Source: Lagopus muta
Lineage: Eukaryota; Chordata; Aves; Galliformes; Phasianidae
NCBI RefSeq assembly: GCF_023343835.1
Contig: NC_064437.1
Span: 16,425,501-16,489,500 of the forward strand
Direction of reading: 5' to 3'
DNA: 64,000 bases
The position numbers and the translations under genes were made by a program. The notes beneath the pieces are model-generated. The model did not search any database. It was not told where the DNA came from and saw only the letters and a list, made by a program, of their open reading frames with translations. This document shows, in pieces, positions 1 to 13,700 of this stretch. Position 1 is the stretch's first letter. Each line of letters begins with the position of its first letter.

Positions 1-2934
1 CATGAGAAGCTGCAATGGATGTTCATTGGAAACTGGAAATAATAGAGCATATGCCTTATTGATTAATTATTAGCTTGTTAAATTCATGTGATTATTAAGA
101 CTGAGATATGAAACATCTCCAGAGACAGACATTAAATGACAGGAGAAAAAAAAAAAAAAGTTTGACATTATTTATTTTATCTTTTGTGCATTTTCATTCA
201 TGATTATCTGGGTAACATAGAGTAGCCTATTTTCCATCTGTAAACATATTCTTTTATAGATTTGCCAGGGGGTATTTCATTGATGAGGAAACAAAAGCTG
301 ACATGGAGCACCATAACAACACTACAGGAAATCCTCAAAAGGGTTGGATTCTCAAATACATACACAGTGCTCTGCCATCCAGTGGAGAAACTAACAGCAC
401 TAGCAAGTTGACCTGATAGGATGATTGGGGTTGTTAGCTGGGCCGGAGTGCAACAGGACACTTTCACGTGAGCACTGTGGAAGTTTGCTGAGAGCAGTGG
501 AAAGGTGATACTCTGGCTGTGAAAGGCAGTGGTATTAGCAGACCCAGATTCTTTTACTCTTTTCTCACAATCTTAATCTTTATGCACATTCAGGAATTCT
601 GTTATTGCTTGCTTAATCCCCACATAGTTCTCATGCATCTCAGATCTACTCTCCTCTTTCCTGGCCAGCTGTACACTTCCCTAACCTACAGCTGACCTCT
701 CTTAGCTTTCAGGGTCTCTTTTTGTCCTAACCTCACCTCTCTTTTCCAGCTATCTCCTCCTGGCTTTCACACTCATTTCTACCTTTTATCCTGCATGCTG
801 TCCTCTTTCTGGCTGTCATTTCCCTGCCATCACTGTCTCCTATTTTGCTATAAGCCTTCTAGAGTCTTTGCTGAGCCAGTCCTGGCTTTCAGGCAGTCAC
901 AGCCACTGGCTGTGGCTCGACAGAGGCATAATGATCCACTGTGTAGTTAGATGGTTTAATGAGCTTTCCTGATGCTGGCCTTTATGAATCTTATGATCCT
1001 TCTCAGAGAACCCCCAGGCCCTGATTTCCTTACTCACCAAGGTATTCCTTATCTACTGCAAGAGGCTGTTTACCACCACCAACTCCTCCTTTTGTTTTCT
1101 TTGCATTCATCTCAGAATCTTTCTTGTCTGCTGTGACTGAACGCCATCAAGTCTCTGAGACAAAAAAACAGTGAAAGTATGTGGCAGGTCAGAAGCAGGT
1201 TTCAGGGTAGTCCAATTGTATCAAGCAGAGAAAGGAATATGCAGTCCAGACAGTCTTCAGACTGCTTAGCTTCTTTATGGAATTCAGCAAGTTGACTGAG
1301 GCTGCAGTGTGATATTTCAGTCATTTGGGCAAATGTGGATGAAGTTTCTCAGACGTGAGAAGAAGCAGAAAGCACTTCTTGTCCATTTGAAATCTCTGGT
1401 CCAAATAATGTGTAAGAATTTGTTTACTGTTACTCAGAAAGGACACTGCATTTATTTAATACAGATACAAATAAAATGTCTGCCTTTCTGCTTTCATTCT
1501 TAGAGATGACTGAATAGTTTGGGATGAAACTGGCCAAAAATCTTTAGCATTCACCATGAGAAATTTCAGACAGAATGATTGAAGTGAAGAATGGTCATAA
1601 ATAACATGTTTTAGAGTAGAAATTATCAGAAAACCTCACAAACAGCTTAAACACAGTAGGTAGCATTACATTCAGTCTTTAGGTGTTTTAGTTCTGGAAT
1701 TCCATAGCTGTGCAAGAACAGTGTCTGCTTGTTAAACTGCTGTACATAAGCACCTTCTCTAATTAGACAGATGTTTGCTTTTTGGGTTTGCTTTCTCAGT
1801 TGCTGTGTCCTGATGCATTAGAGAGATGGGTCTCGGTGTCCTGTCTGACCCAGAAGGGGATACTGACAGGGGGAGTCATCTCACTCAACCAGTTTAGCCA
1901 GGCACTGTCATGCTCTCATTTAAAACCTTCCTCTCCCAGTCCACATTCCTGCCTCAGTTTTAACCAGGTAGGTTTCTTGGTAAGGAAGAGGAGCTTTAAA
2001 TGCAGGTGTCATGTCATCAGGACTCATTCTCTGTGAATAAACATTGCCCTCATAAGGAATAACAACAAGAACCTTGTGATTAAAGCAGAGGCTTGGAGTT
2101 AGGAAGCTGGAGTTTGTCTGTTTTTCTTCTATATATATACTAAGTGACTTTGTGACAAACCCGTGAATTAAAATCAGAGTTTTCAGTATTTCTCTTGCTG
2201 ATGTTGATGAAATTGTATGAAGCTCTTAAAAACTGAGTAATTTTGAAAATGGAAATGTTAATCTCCTTTCCCTTAGTTGCCCCATCACAGCATACCAAGC
2301 AGTTTGAGTATTTATTGTCGTAATTCACAAGTAGATCACTGTGAGTTCCTGGATACATTACCATGTGTCAATTAAGATCCTAAGTATTTTATGTCTTTAC
2401 AGGAAGCATTGTATACACCAGAGAGCGGTGAAGGCAAACACACATCATGCAAATCTCCCAGCAAAGTGTCTGAGGTAGGATACAGGACTTAAATGTAGTG
2501 TGTTACAGAGGTCAGCGTTGTGTGTGTGTAGACCAGGAGAAGGAGACCAAAGGCTCCAACTTACGCTTCTCACCAGAGTTCAAGCCAGTCTAGCCAAGTC
2601 GTTAGTGCTCTCATAAAGGGAACAATTCTGCTCTCGTGAAGGGAGTGTTTTCCCCAAACTCTATTATTTTATCTTCTTTCTGTTTAGGTTAAACTGTGAA
2701 TGTCTCACACAATGTCAGTTCTAAAACTCCTTAGTCCCAAATGAGTGCTCAAACTACTGAGCTGCAGAACCAGCCTGGGCCATTTGGCCTTCTGCAGGAT
2801 TGGATAAATAGCAGTTTTCAGTTTTAGACTTTGTACGTGGACTTTTAAACCTCCTTTCATATCTGAGCCCTGCTTCCCGGGATTCTCCTGGACTGTAACG
2901 TAAAAACCTTCCTTTGCCAGGATTTGCTGCTGGC
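1..2934. other. Intergenic DNA upstream of SLC44A3
   Basis: AT-rich with scattered short ORFs under 90 codons and no splice-bounded coding pattern or recognised family. It includes a pyrimidine-rich stretch at about 640-890. I see no repeat family I can name. Confidence 0.6.
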
Positions 2935-2981
2935 AGCGTCAGGGCCTGGGCAGCGCCGCGCGAACTGCGGAGCGGGGGCAC

Positions 2982-2996
2982 AGCGCCACCTAGCGG
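2982..2996 (-). promoter_or_regulatory. CTCF-type binding motif
   Basis: The minus strand reads CCGCTAGGTGGCGCT, agreeing with the CTCF core CCASYAGRKGGCRSY at 14 of 15 positions by eye. It sits in a small CpG-rich patch (about 2935-3010) inside otherwise AT-rich intergenic DNA, 1.8 kb upstream of the SLC44A3 start codon. Confidence 0.6.
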
Positions 2997-3010
2997 CACG
3001 CGCTGACATT

Positions 3011-4382
3011 ACCCGCCTGCACTCCGCCAAGGAATGGTTCCTTTGAACGCCATCGAAATTCAGACACAAAAACAAACAAAAACAGTTAAAATATTTTATT
3101 TGTGTATTTATTTTTAATCCTGTTCCAATCCAGATGTATTTTCTATCATGTATAAGTTTTCCTTGACTGATTGAAAGAAAACACAAATCTTGGATCTGCT
3201 CGGTAAAAGCAGGCCTTGCTCCCCATTCTGGTGCTCTCCCATGAACTTCAGCTGCTTGGCATCTGCGTGTCATTAAAATCTTTGTTCCTCTTGCTGTTTT
3301 CCTTTATGCACACTACGAATGTAACGCAGAGCTCAAGGAGAATCCTTCAGAAAGGCACAGGCCAACAGTGGCAGCCAGTAGCAGCAGCTGGTGACAGTGG
3401 GCCATCAACTCCAGCATCAGCCTTAGCATGGCGTTCTTTCAGAGGGATCTTTCTTAATCGTAGGAGGGGGTTATTCCTTGTGTCTGAGCTACAAGTTAGT
3501 AACACTTCTGCTGTTTTTCTATTTGTCCCTTCCAGAAAAAAAAAGAGCTTCACATAACTTTCACATTTGCATTTTGAGGGAAAATGCCTTCTTTTTTTCA
3601 TTTCTTTTTAAAGCGCAGCAGTGCAAAGCGAAGGAAAAGTTATTTGTCCACTGAGAATCTACAGCCAGAAAATTACTTTTGCAACGCAGTATCATTACAT
3701 GTTAATATTTTATTCAAAGTCTCACACAAATTATGAAAACTGTACAAAGCGATGAACAATGAACATTAAAAGGTACAATGCAGATAAAGACAAGGGCCAT
3801 GAGCTGGCTGGAAATTGAGAGGTTTGGAAATCCTTTGCAGAACAGGGTTTTAAGAAACCTTTACATGATGTTTTAAGATGTAAATGTGGATTGTACTGAG
3901 CTCTGTTAAATCAGTAAAAGTGAATTTAAGAGACACTGCACAGGTTAACTTATTTTATGGAAATGTATTTATTTCCAGTTAGCTTAGAAGGAGCCTGCAA
4001 CGCTCTGCGGCACAGGTCTATTCTTTAAACAACCAATCAATCAATCGCTACCTGTTCCTGGTATCGGCACTTCCATCAGCGCCACTTTGCCACCACCATT
4101 TCATTCTACATTTTCACCCCAGCAGTGCAGTCTTCTTTTTTCTGGGCAAAGCCAGCCCTGCGTTCTGCCTTCTGTACCAGACACATCACTTCTTCGACAG
4201 CTCTTCAGGACTGCTCCAATTTAATTCCATTTTCTTGCAACTGCTGATTTTCTGTTCGTGGGAGAACACATTTTTCAACTGACCAACGCGGTCGGGAAGC
4301 AACGACGCAACTTCACCGTCTACTCAACGTGCAATATCGGCTTTGTCTATTTTACACCGATCGCAAACTTTCATCTCTTTCA
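3011..4382. other. SLC44A3 upstream flank
   Basis: Non-coding. It contains CCAAT sequences at 4033 (within a short AATC repeat) and near 4215, which could belong to the distal promoter. No coding signal. Confidence 0.5.
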
Positions 4383-4555
4383 GGGTGCGGACGCAGCTCA
4401 CGCGCACACGCCGCGGACGGCTCCCCGAGCCCCGCTCAGCACGGCCGCTCCCGCCGCCCGCAGCAGCTCAGCCCCATCCCGCAGCTCCGAGCTCCGCCCG
4501 CGCTTCCGCCGCGCGCCCTTCGGACCGAGCCGCACTCGTGCCGCGGCGAGAGAAG

Positions 4556-4795
4556 ATGCCGCCCGCGCGGCTGCGGCGGGACGGGGCGGCGGCGCCCATC
4601 CGCGGCGGCGGGAGGAGCTACCCGAGGTGCCGCTGCCCGGCCGGGGCGCTCCTCCCGGCGGGCCCGGCCCCGCGGCCCGTCGAGCCGTCCCCTAGCGAGC
4701 GCCCGTCGCCGCCGCGCCGGCTGCCCACCGGGACCCGGCGCCACGCAGGGGGGCGGCAGGGAACATGGCGCTGCGAGCGAAGCGGCGGCAGGTGA
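4556..4795 (+). other. Overlapping upstream ORF in the SLC44A3 leader
   Basis: An ATG at 4556 (A at -3) opens a frame that does not match the main ORF and passes over its ATG at 4765. In genomic DNA it ends at 4793-4795. In spliced mRNA it would continue for nine codons and stop inside exon 2. It matters only if transcription starts upstream of 4556. The product is Arg/Pro/Gly/Ala-rich with no recognisable domain. Confidence 0.4.
4765..4791 (+). CDS. SLC44A3: SLC44A3 exon 1 (coding part)
   Basis: Encodes MALRAKRRQ and ends at the donor GTGAGT (4792). An in-frame TAG at 4693-4695 lies upstream, and the start context is good (A at -3, G at +4), so 4765 is the first in-frame ATG. The human N-terminus known to me differs in sequence before REWRP, so an alternative first exon cannot be excluded. 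Confidence 0.75.
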
Positions 4796-7700
4796 GTCGC
4801 GGCCGGCCGGAGGGGAGCGGCTGGTGAGGGGGACTGGGCCTCGGGGTCTGGGGCAAAGAGCTGCCGAGCGGCCCCGCTAGCGGAGCGTCTGGCAGTGACT
4901 GCAGGGCTGCGCTTGCAGAAAATCTGTGACGTTCGAAACTTCGCTTTCACAGGTGTTTCGTTTGTTTTTCTTTCATTTTAGGAATCTGGAGATCGTGTTT
5001 CTGAACTAAGAGAATGGAGGCCGGTCATTTCTAGAAAGTGCACAGACCCTCTCTGGCTGCTCCTCTTCTTCCTTTTCTGGGCCGGTTTGGTAAGCGTGCG
5101 TTTCCCTGGGAGACGCAGTTCGCGGACGGCGCGGGGCGCGGTGTGGGGCCAGGCTGCGCCGTAACGAGCCGCACAGGTGCGGGCAGGGCTGATGAGTGGG
5201 AGCTTCCTTGCGAGAACGAGTTCGGGCTCTGTTTGGACTCTGATTACTTCTTATCTAACTCTGTGCAGTCTTTCTCTTGCGCCGTGTCTCTCTTCTGGTG
5301 AATCAGTTCGCTATCTGTCCTGTGCTTAGGACAGCGTGCAGGTTTTTAGGAGCAGGTTTTGTGTTTGTAAGCATGAAAGATTTTCATGACGTCTCTGAGC
5401 CTACTGAGGAATGAATATGCTATTGATCAGTTTTGGATTGAATTACTAAGAGCTCTTGATGGAAGCTAATGCAGAAGGATATATGTGCATCCTGAGCTCT
5501 GTGTAAGCTGAATTTTGCAACTGGGGCAAGGATTCTGGATTTGTGTTTTCTCTGAATGTTCTTATTGCTCAGTTTCCGTGAAATAGATTTAGTGCATAGA
5601 TAGCTTTGTTTTCTTTTGTTTGTTGGGAGTTTTTAAAGATTACATGAAAAAGGTGACACTGATTTCTTCCCACAGTGGAAAAGAAGTGAAACCACGTGAG
5701 TGGTTCTGTGTAAGTGTGTATTGCTGGTGCGTGGAGATGGACACGCCTCCCAGCAGTCACTCAGCCATCTCTTACTTGGAATATTTATGGTTGCTATCCA
5801 GCACAAGTAGTACGTCAGCTTTAACGATGGCATCTCTGTAAAAATCATCATGTTAAGACAGTGTCAATGTGCAAACATAATTATAAATAGCATTATTTGA
5901 ATAATTACACTGTAAACACAGGCACAGATGAGAATACGTTGAGGACCGAGGAAGTACATACTTACTCATGTATGAGACTCAGTTTTTGCCTAGATACTAT
6001 CTTTAGACACAAGTTAAAAGTAGAATAACAAAGGTACAGACCTTAATTAGTAAAGCTGTTGTGCTGGATCTGATATGTAAAACCTCTCTCCAGAACAGCT
6101 AATATTCAGCTGCTGTGTGCAGGGTGGTGGTGGTTAATGTGGGCTGAGAAGACTTGCAGCTGCCAGCAATTTGCATGTAGCCACCGAGCCAAGAGCTTTG
6201 TCCTTGGTATATGCGAAATGTGGTTTGCTCTCTGTGGGACAGAGGGGATGATTAAATCACCAAGTTCTCCAATGGGTGGAGTGCTATAAATAAGCTGTGG
6301 GGAAAAGTGCTCAAGACTTTACTGGCTTCACAGAAGAATTACTGCTTCTTGGCTTTAAAAGGCTGTTTTGGCCCTGATTACTTGGGCAGTTTATGCTGCG
6401 TTCCTAGGCAGAGTGTCTTGTGCTGACCAAGTAAGTGTTGCTGCAGCTCAGCCAGCAGGGATGCTGCCTCTTAGGTTTACTTGGAGCTCACTTTTGGTGC
6501 TGGGGCTTTGGTAGAACAGAGTATCTAAAAGCTCAGTGCAGTAACAGCCAGGTCCACAATGTGGCTCTCTTGAGGTTTTTCAAATGCAGTCAAGAATACA
6601 TATTCCTGAAATTTCAGCTAATCTGCATTTTAACTATATTTGCTTTTTAAGTATGCCTTTGGTTAAATTCAGTATTTCAGCAGATGTGTTGTGCAGGTGT
6701 GGTTTGAGGGGCACTCTGAAAATTGAGAAGCAGTGGCTGCATAGGAAAAGTTGCTTCCTGGGTGACCTTGCCCAGTAACACGCAGAAGCTTTGGCACAAG
6801 TGGGGTTTAGAACTTTACTGCTGCTTTCGAAGTATTTGAATCTGATCCTGTCTTTTTTCTTCTGTAATATTCTGCTAAATTATTTGGGGTGCTTTGTGGA
6901 AGACAAGAAGGAAGTCTAAGGAAACAATAGGGCTGAACTTGTGCTTGTGACTTGCTCTGGCCTTGTGCAGAGGGGTGGATTTTAGATTTAATGATTTGTG
7001 TTCACAAGACAGAAATAGTCAAGTTGAAAGGAATATTTATTCATTGGGAGAGAAAAGCTGTCATAGCATGATTTCACATGGAAAAACCTGTTTTTATAGA
7101 TGTTTGTAACTGGCTACGCTGTGATGGCTGGTGCTGCAGAAAGACTTGTGCTTGGATATGACAGCTTTGGGAACATATGTGGTAGGAAGAATGTTCCTGT
7201 AAAAGGGGTGCCTCTTTCTGGAAAGGACATGACTAATAAAAAGTAAGTACCTCAGATAATGTCTAATTAAAGGTACCATTCTTTAACTGCACCTACCTTC
7301 AGGAATATACATCATCTAGCTGTCAATCACATGCATATGTATGTGCATACTTCAACTAAAAGGCAAATAAAATGGTGTGGGAATGGTGCAAAACAGTGAG
7401 CAAAATGAAAATTTAAGGCGGAATTTGAAAATGCGTGCATGACATTGTTCTGCTTTGTGATGATTTCTTCTTAAGTAGGATGTTAGGACTTCTGCCAAAC
7501 CAGCAACTGTTGGACAGTGTGGACAAATCTTTGTATTTATGGAAGTTAAATGTTGGGGCTATCTGTCATTCTGGAAAATTCCATGCAAGAGAACTAATGC
7601 TTGTAGAGGGGCACCCACCTTGGTAGCTTCTGATCCCGTTAAAGAAATGAAGTTCAAAAATAGAGCATGTTCTCAAATTGCTTCTTAACTTTTGGCTTCA

Positions 7701-10700
7701 AAATCCATTTGTTTCATTGTAAGTGGAAAAAGTTTCATTTGCTTTATAGCACTTTAAAAAGATGGAAAGAAGGCTCAGAATTTAAACCTATGAAAACCAG
7801 GAGGCTTGTTTTTTGAAATGAGGATCTTTCTGTCTTTCCAGGTATGTGTTCTTTCTGAATTCATGCAGCCCGGAAATGCAAAGCCTCAAAATCAGTTCAG
7901 TTTCCTTGTGCGTGTCTAGTTGTCCACAAGAGCAGCTCAACTCTTTGGAAGACCTCCAGAGTTTTGCAAGGAACAATGGTGTGCAACAGGGAATATGAGT
8001 ATCTAATGTATCTGTAGAACAGTTGAGAAACTTTCACTTTATTATTCTTATGTTTGCTACACTAGGGAGTCATTTCTGACCGTCAGTTTCCTGAACAGTC
8101 CATAGCAACCAAAAATAAACCCCCATCTCTGCTTTATTTCAAAGCCATTACAATTTACAATAGTTTCTAGATATGGTACAGCTCTCTTATGCAGATTGAA
8201 AAATTGTTGATTCATTCCTGGACAAGTCTGAGGTTATCCAGCAGAAAGCTGGCTGCTGAAGGTGGCAGTGGGTGAGCAGAGCTCATGTGCTATTTGAGAA
8301 ACTTGTCTAACTGGTTCTTTTCAATTTGATTAAAGCTGTAGTAGAATTACTAATTCCGGAGGTGTACTGGCAGTGTTATCCATTTTGACATCAGAGCCCA
8401 AAGTTTAGTATTCTGCGTAGGACTTTTTTTTATTCTGCCATTGAAGATGAGTACAATGTTAGGAGTAGCTGCTGTGCGAAGGAGACAGCTCCAGTTTGTT
8501 CATTTCCAACAGATAAATGAAGTAACCTGTGGCCTAGCCCTTATTCCATAGTATACCTGTAAACTGCAGTCCATACAGATAGCTGTGGCTCTTTTTACTG
8601 GATGTCCATTATTTTTCATTTCGTTGAATGTTTTGACAAGAGTTTCTATTTAAACTGGCAACATTTGTTTTAATTTCATTTTAGGATACTTTGTCATTAT
8701 TTAGTTATGTACAGAAAGCCCTAAACCCCTGTGATATATAAGTAGTTTCAGTGCAACTGAGTAAAATTGCATGAAGTTCCATCCGTGTGCTAAAACTGCT
8801 TGCATGTTTATGTCAAGGGAGAGGGCAGTATTGCATTTTGAATGGCTTGAATGCAGACAGCATTTCTTTCCTAGCAGCGTGACGTAATGGAGCAGAGTAT
8901 TGTTAGCACAGTACCTGGCACTGTTCAGTCCAGAGAGTAGGAAATGTTAAGCTTCTGGATAGATACATATTCTGCTCTAAATTATGAGGGCCCTATTCCA
9001 TTGTGCCGTGTGTCAGTTCAGGTTTTTGTGTTGTCTTAAGGAATAAAGGTTCAGAGAAGTGTTGTACCATGGAACAATGTGCTCATCCTTCATGAAGGTC
9101 AGTGAATGGTAGTTACAGTTAAGTCTAGAAGACAGAAGATCCCATAGATGTTGCTATAGATTTACCTGGTAGCTAATTTATTTTATGTTCCTACTGGAAT
9201 ATCAGTGATGAATGTGGCCTGCTAAGGGATCAAAGCAGAAGTGTAAATAAAACTTAGAGTGTTTTTCTCCAGAACTGTAACTAATATTAATTTTCCATTT
9301 CTTTTATTTCTTAGGTTCTTGTCTTTGTGTTTACAACCTGAGCATTTCCAGTTACACGTTACATCCAAAGGCAGCTGAGCTATGTCCCACGCTGCCCGTT
9401 CCACCAAGGTAAGAAGTGCTGGATGCTTTACAATGCCCTGATGTCTGCATTATTAAGGATTCTTAGTTCCTCACATTCTGTAGATGACGCCATGTAAAAT
9501 CAGAATGGTTGTGCATTGTTTATTTTTGTACCTGTATCTTTATGGGTTTCTGTGTGTGCCTGAGAACACGCTTGTGTCCTGTCCTGAAATGAGCAAGGGC
9601 TGCATTCTCTCTGTTCCTCTACTGTTTAGAGATGTTTTCTCTCCAAATCAGGGGCAGAGCACTCCACATCAGAAGTGACTTATTTTCTGCACAAAATTTT
9701 TGCTCTCTCCCTTAGTGCTAAGAAAAGGAGCTGTGCTCTCAGACCTCTGTTATTATCCTGAACCCAGAAATTACTTGTAAGAGTTATTTCATGGCCAGCT
9801 GGCTTGAAGCACAGAGGTCTGTGGACAGCAAGGTCTAATATTTTCCAGCATGTTAAGTGTGGATATATTGACTTAGTTGTATATTTTTATTTATTATGAG
9901 TTAGTGAGTCAAAATCCTTAAAACCACTATTTAAAATTCCACTTTATGAAAATACAATAAAGAATTGGAATCTCCATGTTTGCAGAGCTAAGTCATCTAC
10001 TGCTCCAATGAGAAAATAGAAGGTGAAACACCAGGAGGGAGCAGGGGACACATGAAGCTGTTACCATCACTGTGGGTCAAAGGAAGACATGCAAACTGAT
10101 GAAAAATGTGGCATATTTGACTTTTTAGGCCTTTTCTTATTAGGCAAGGAACTCAGCATATTCATGTTGCACAGTAGTATTTCATCGTAGAAGCAAAGCT
10201 AGTCAGAGAAGTTTTAATGTGTTGATGAACAAACCTCTCCACTTGGTTATGAATGTGTCTTTGATGCAGTGCAGTCTTGCCGGAGTGGAACAATGAATAT
10301 ATTCAATAAGCTAGCTGGAAGAAGCAAACAGTTTTATATGTAGATATCTGGTGGTGTTACATGTACATTACAAGCACTGTTTTGGAGCAGGCTTTAGAAT
10401 ATTTAAATATCCTCAAAATGATATGAAATGTTCAGTTTAGAATTACAATGAAGTTTACAGCCATGCTCTCATGAGTTAAGATTTTATGTAATGATATGGG
10501 ATCAGAATGAGTGAAGCCAGGCTAGAATAGAATAGGAACTATGTGCTGATGGTGAGTGAGATAGTAATCCACTTTTTTCCCCTTGTTGGTCTTGAATTGA
10601 TGTTCTCACCCAGCATTGCAGGCATGGTGCCACCAAGAGTTTATTTTGCAGATGAAAAATGACACCACTGCCTGAGCATTTGTAAGAGACTGCTCCTGTG

Positions 10701-13700
10701 CCCAGAGCCCTGTCCTGCTGGGTCAGACTCCGTGTGTATGTTGGAGGCAGGGAGGGGGACTGGTGGGCTGCAGATGGTGGCTATCAGCTGCTGCAGCACT
10801 GTGCTGGGGGTGCTGCTGGGGTGCTGCAGAGGTCTCAAATCTCTGTGGGTTTGAAAATGTTTGTCCAGTAATGAAATCCTTTTTCTCTATCTTTGTTTTT
10901 AACCTTCCAGTAAATCTTTTCCATTATTTAATCGGTGTGTTCCACAACATGTTGAATGCTATTCCAAATATGCATCTGTCTTAATAAATATGGTTAATGA
11001 AATGGATGTTTTTCACCGAATTCTGAGTGGAATATTGGCAGGAAGAGATACTGTGATAGGACTGAGTGTTCTTGCACTAGGTAAGGTTGCAAATAAAAAA
11101 TGAGGTTCTAAATAGAAAGTGAATAGTAATATTCAATTAAAATGTGAAGTTCAAAATGCTTTTGTTAGTTTTTTATTATTTAATTTAATATATTGATCTT
11201 CAGATTTTTCTGGACAGATTCATTCTCAAGAAAGAATTGGGTTTTTTGTTATGATTAATGTAATAGACTAAAATGCACATGTGGTATGTCTTTTCAAGGG
11301 ACTGAGAAGCCATTGATAAAAAGAATAATGCCATTAATATTAATGTTTTGATTTTTAACTTTCATATCCCTCTTAAAAGTAAAAGCTTGAAATTCTAATA
11401 GAATGTTAAGCTTACCTGTAAAGTAAGTAAAGAGTTAAGTTAAATGGGTGGTGACACTCATAATAAACTTACTTTGTGTATTTTTCAGCTTTCTCTTTTA
11501 TAGTGGTTTTGACCTTCAGATTCATTCGGACGCTTCTGGTCCATACTTTGATTGCACTGGTTGTGTTTGGGTTGTTATGTAAGTATACCTTTTATGTAAG
11601 CTATACCTTATATAAGTTTACCTTTTAGCATCCACTAAATGGGGCCATCTCATTGAACTGATAGAGAGGCAGCTGAACAAACAGCTGTCCCTTTCTTGGA
11701 GGCCATCCTTCGTAACCACAGCCATTTCCAAGCAGAGTGCTGCCTGCTTTGGGGTGCCAGCATCTGGCATACTGTTCTAGCTGCTGAGTGTTGGGATGGT
11801 TATCAGTTTTAATCATTTATAGATGTCTGGAAATGACATTTCTTTTGGCTGTTGCATGCAGCTATGGAAATACTGCTGTTTCACAAGAAAGTGTTGTGAA
11901 GTTTTACATTGTCTGCTATGGAAAGGAAGAACTGTGGGAGTGTGTCCAGTTAAAGCTTGCCATTCTGTAGCAGCTTCTTATTTCCTCAACAAAATTACAT
12001 GGCTGAGTTTTAGAATAGCTGCAAGTGAACCGAATCATCTGTTGGGCTTGTACTTCAGTCTAAGAGACCATGATGTGAATTTTCTCTGTGATCACTGACA
12101 TTGTGCCTTTCCTACATGATAGCTCCTGATCAGAGCTGGGGGTGGGCAGAGGGGCTGTGGGGAGGCAGCCTGGGGAGGTGCTGCCTGCCTTCATGCTGCT
12201 TGTTTGTTGCAGTTGTCTCGGGTGTCCTCTGGTGGCTCTACTACGACTACAGGAATGATCCCAGCACTGAACTGGAAACAGAAAAGGAGAATGTAAAATT
12301 TCTGTTTGGATATGCCATCTTCTCTACAGCAGTTACAGTAAGTAGTATTTTACTGCAAGCAGTGATTGGGCTGTGGCTTGAAAATTTGAACTGCCATGGT
12401 TTTGCGACAATAAGAATAATCCCGTATTTCTTTCAGATTTGAAAAGCAGAATCAATATTTGCTTATAGTATTTTATGTAGTTTTGTATCTTCATTATGAA
12501 GCTCATTGATCTGCTCTGGGCTCTGCCATGCTTCAGCTCTATATAAAACAGTATTGTCATCAGTTTTGTAGAAATGCGGTTGTGTTCCATCCCTGTTGCC
12601 CTGTGCATCAGCTAGCTAGGAGAATCATGGGTGAGCAGAGAGGCACTGGCTCCTTGTGAGCACAACCTGTACATTCAGCCCACCCTGACAGTTGAAGAGA
12701 GGAGTGGCTTTGTTACACAATGGGAGGGGCAGGCAGAGCACAGGCAGCAGTGCCTTTGCCTCACACCACAGGGTGAAATTCTGCTTTTCTCTCATTTCCC
12801 TTGTTTTTCAACAGAAAACCTGAATCTGTCTTGCAACTTTTGAAGAGTTTCTCATTGTGATGCAGTGTAAAAGGAGTCATTGCTCAGTCTGAGTGTACAG
12901 TCTGTAGTTTGTGAAATGTTTGTCAAAAAGATGGCATCTCTATTTTCTTAAAGCAGATTAGGATCCGTAGGTTGGGATTCATTGGATGTGAACAGTCTGA
13001 CGCTTGATGGGTGAAAATAAAAATGTTATAGATCAGATTTTTTCATATTCTCTGTAAGTTATCAACAATGACCTTCTAACTGTTGTTAATAAAAGAGTAG
13101 GAAGGGTTTCATGTGGGTTGTAGGACTTGTGGAACATCTACTGCTGAGGCTGCTCTTCGCAGAGCAGGCGAGAAAACTGGTGGTAAACCAACCAGCTGCC
13201 ACTGGTTGCATTTGTTATTTTATACATTCCAGCCTTTTTTTTTTTTTTTTTAAATGCTGTTCATAGCTGTCAAATACAAAAAAAATCGTGAGGTTGTGAA
13301 TTTTTTGCATCTTGGTGGTGGTGGTTGGTTGGTTTTTGCTTTGGGAAGAAAGATTTTTTAAATGAGGTTTCATTTTACATCTGCTTTGCCTCCATGTATA
13401 CCCAGCCAATTTGGTTTGGCTACTCCTACCACTGTGAGCAGCAGTAAGCTGACTGGAGTAGAAGGAAGTTTACATGTTCATGACGTACAGGATATATGAA
13501 AGCAGTATGCTGTGGCTAACATAGCTCTGTGTTTGTTGCTGTAAAGAAAAATAGATTGTTTCCACTGCGTGAGTTACAGATTTATGAGTTCCATTTTATT
13601 TTAAGTAGTAATGCTTTTATAAAGTTAATTTTGTGAAATCAAAGATTTTAGTTCACAGGCTCCTTGAGAATATAGGCAGTGTCTTAGGAAGCATTTCCAG

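Larger units (their letters stand above)
4383..4880 (+). promoter_or_regulatory. CpG-island promoter and 5'UTR region of SLC44A3
   Basis: Very high GC and CpG density, in sharp contrast with the AT-rich flanks. GC-box sequences such as GGGGCGG (near 4580) are present and no TATA box is evident. The island overlaps the first exon and donor. The transcription start cannot be fixed from sequence. Long open frames on both strands here reflect base composition, not genes. Confidence 0.85.

Noticed and set aside
4258-4950. Several long overlapping ORFs (100-183 codons) on both strands
   Set aside because: They lie in the CpG island, where stop codons are rare by composition. Products are Arg/Pro/Ala/Gly-rich with no domain, and no splice or start evidence separates them from background.
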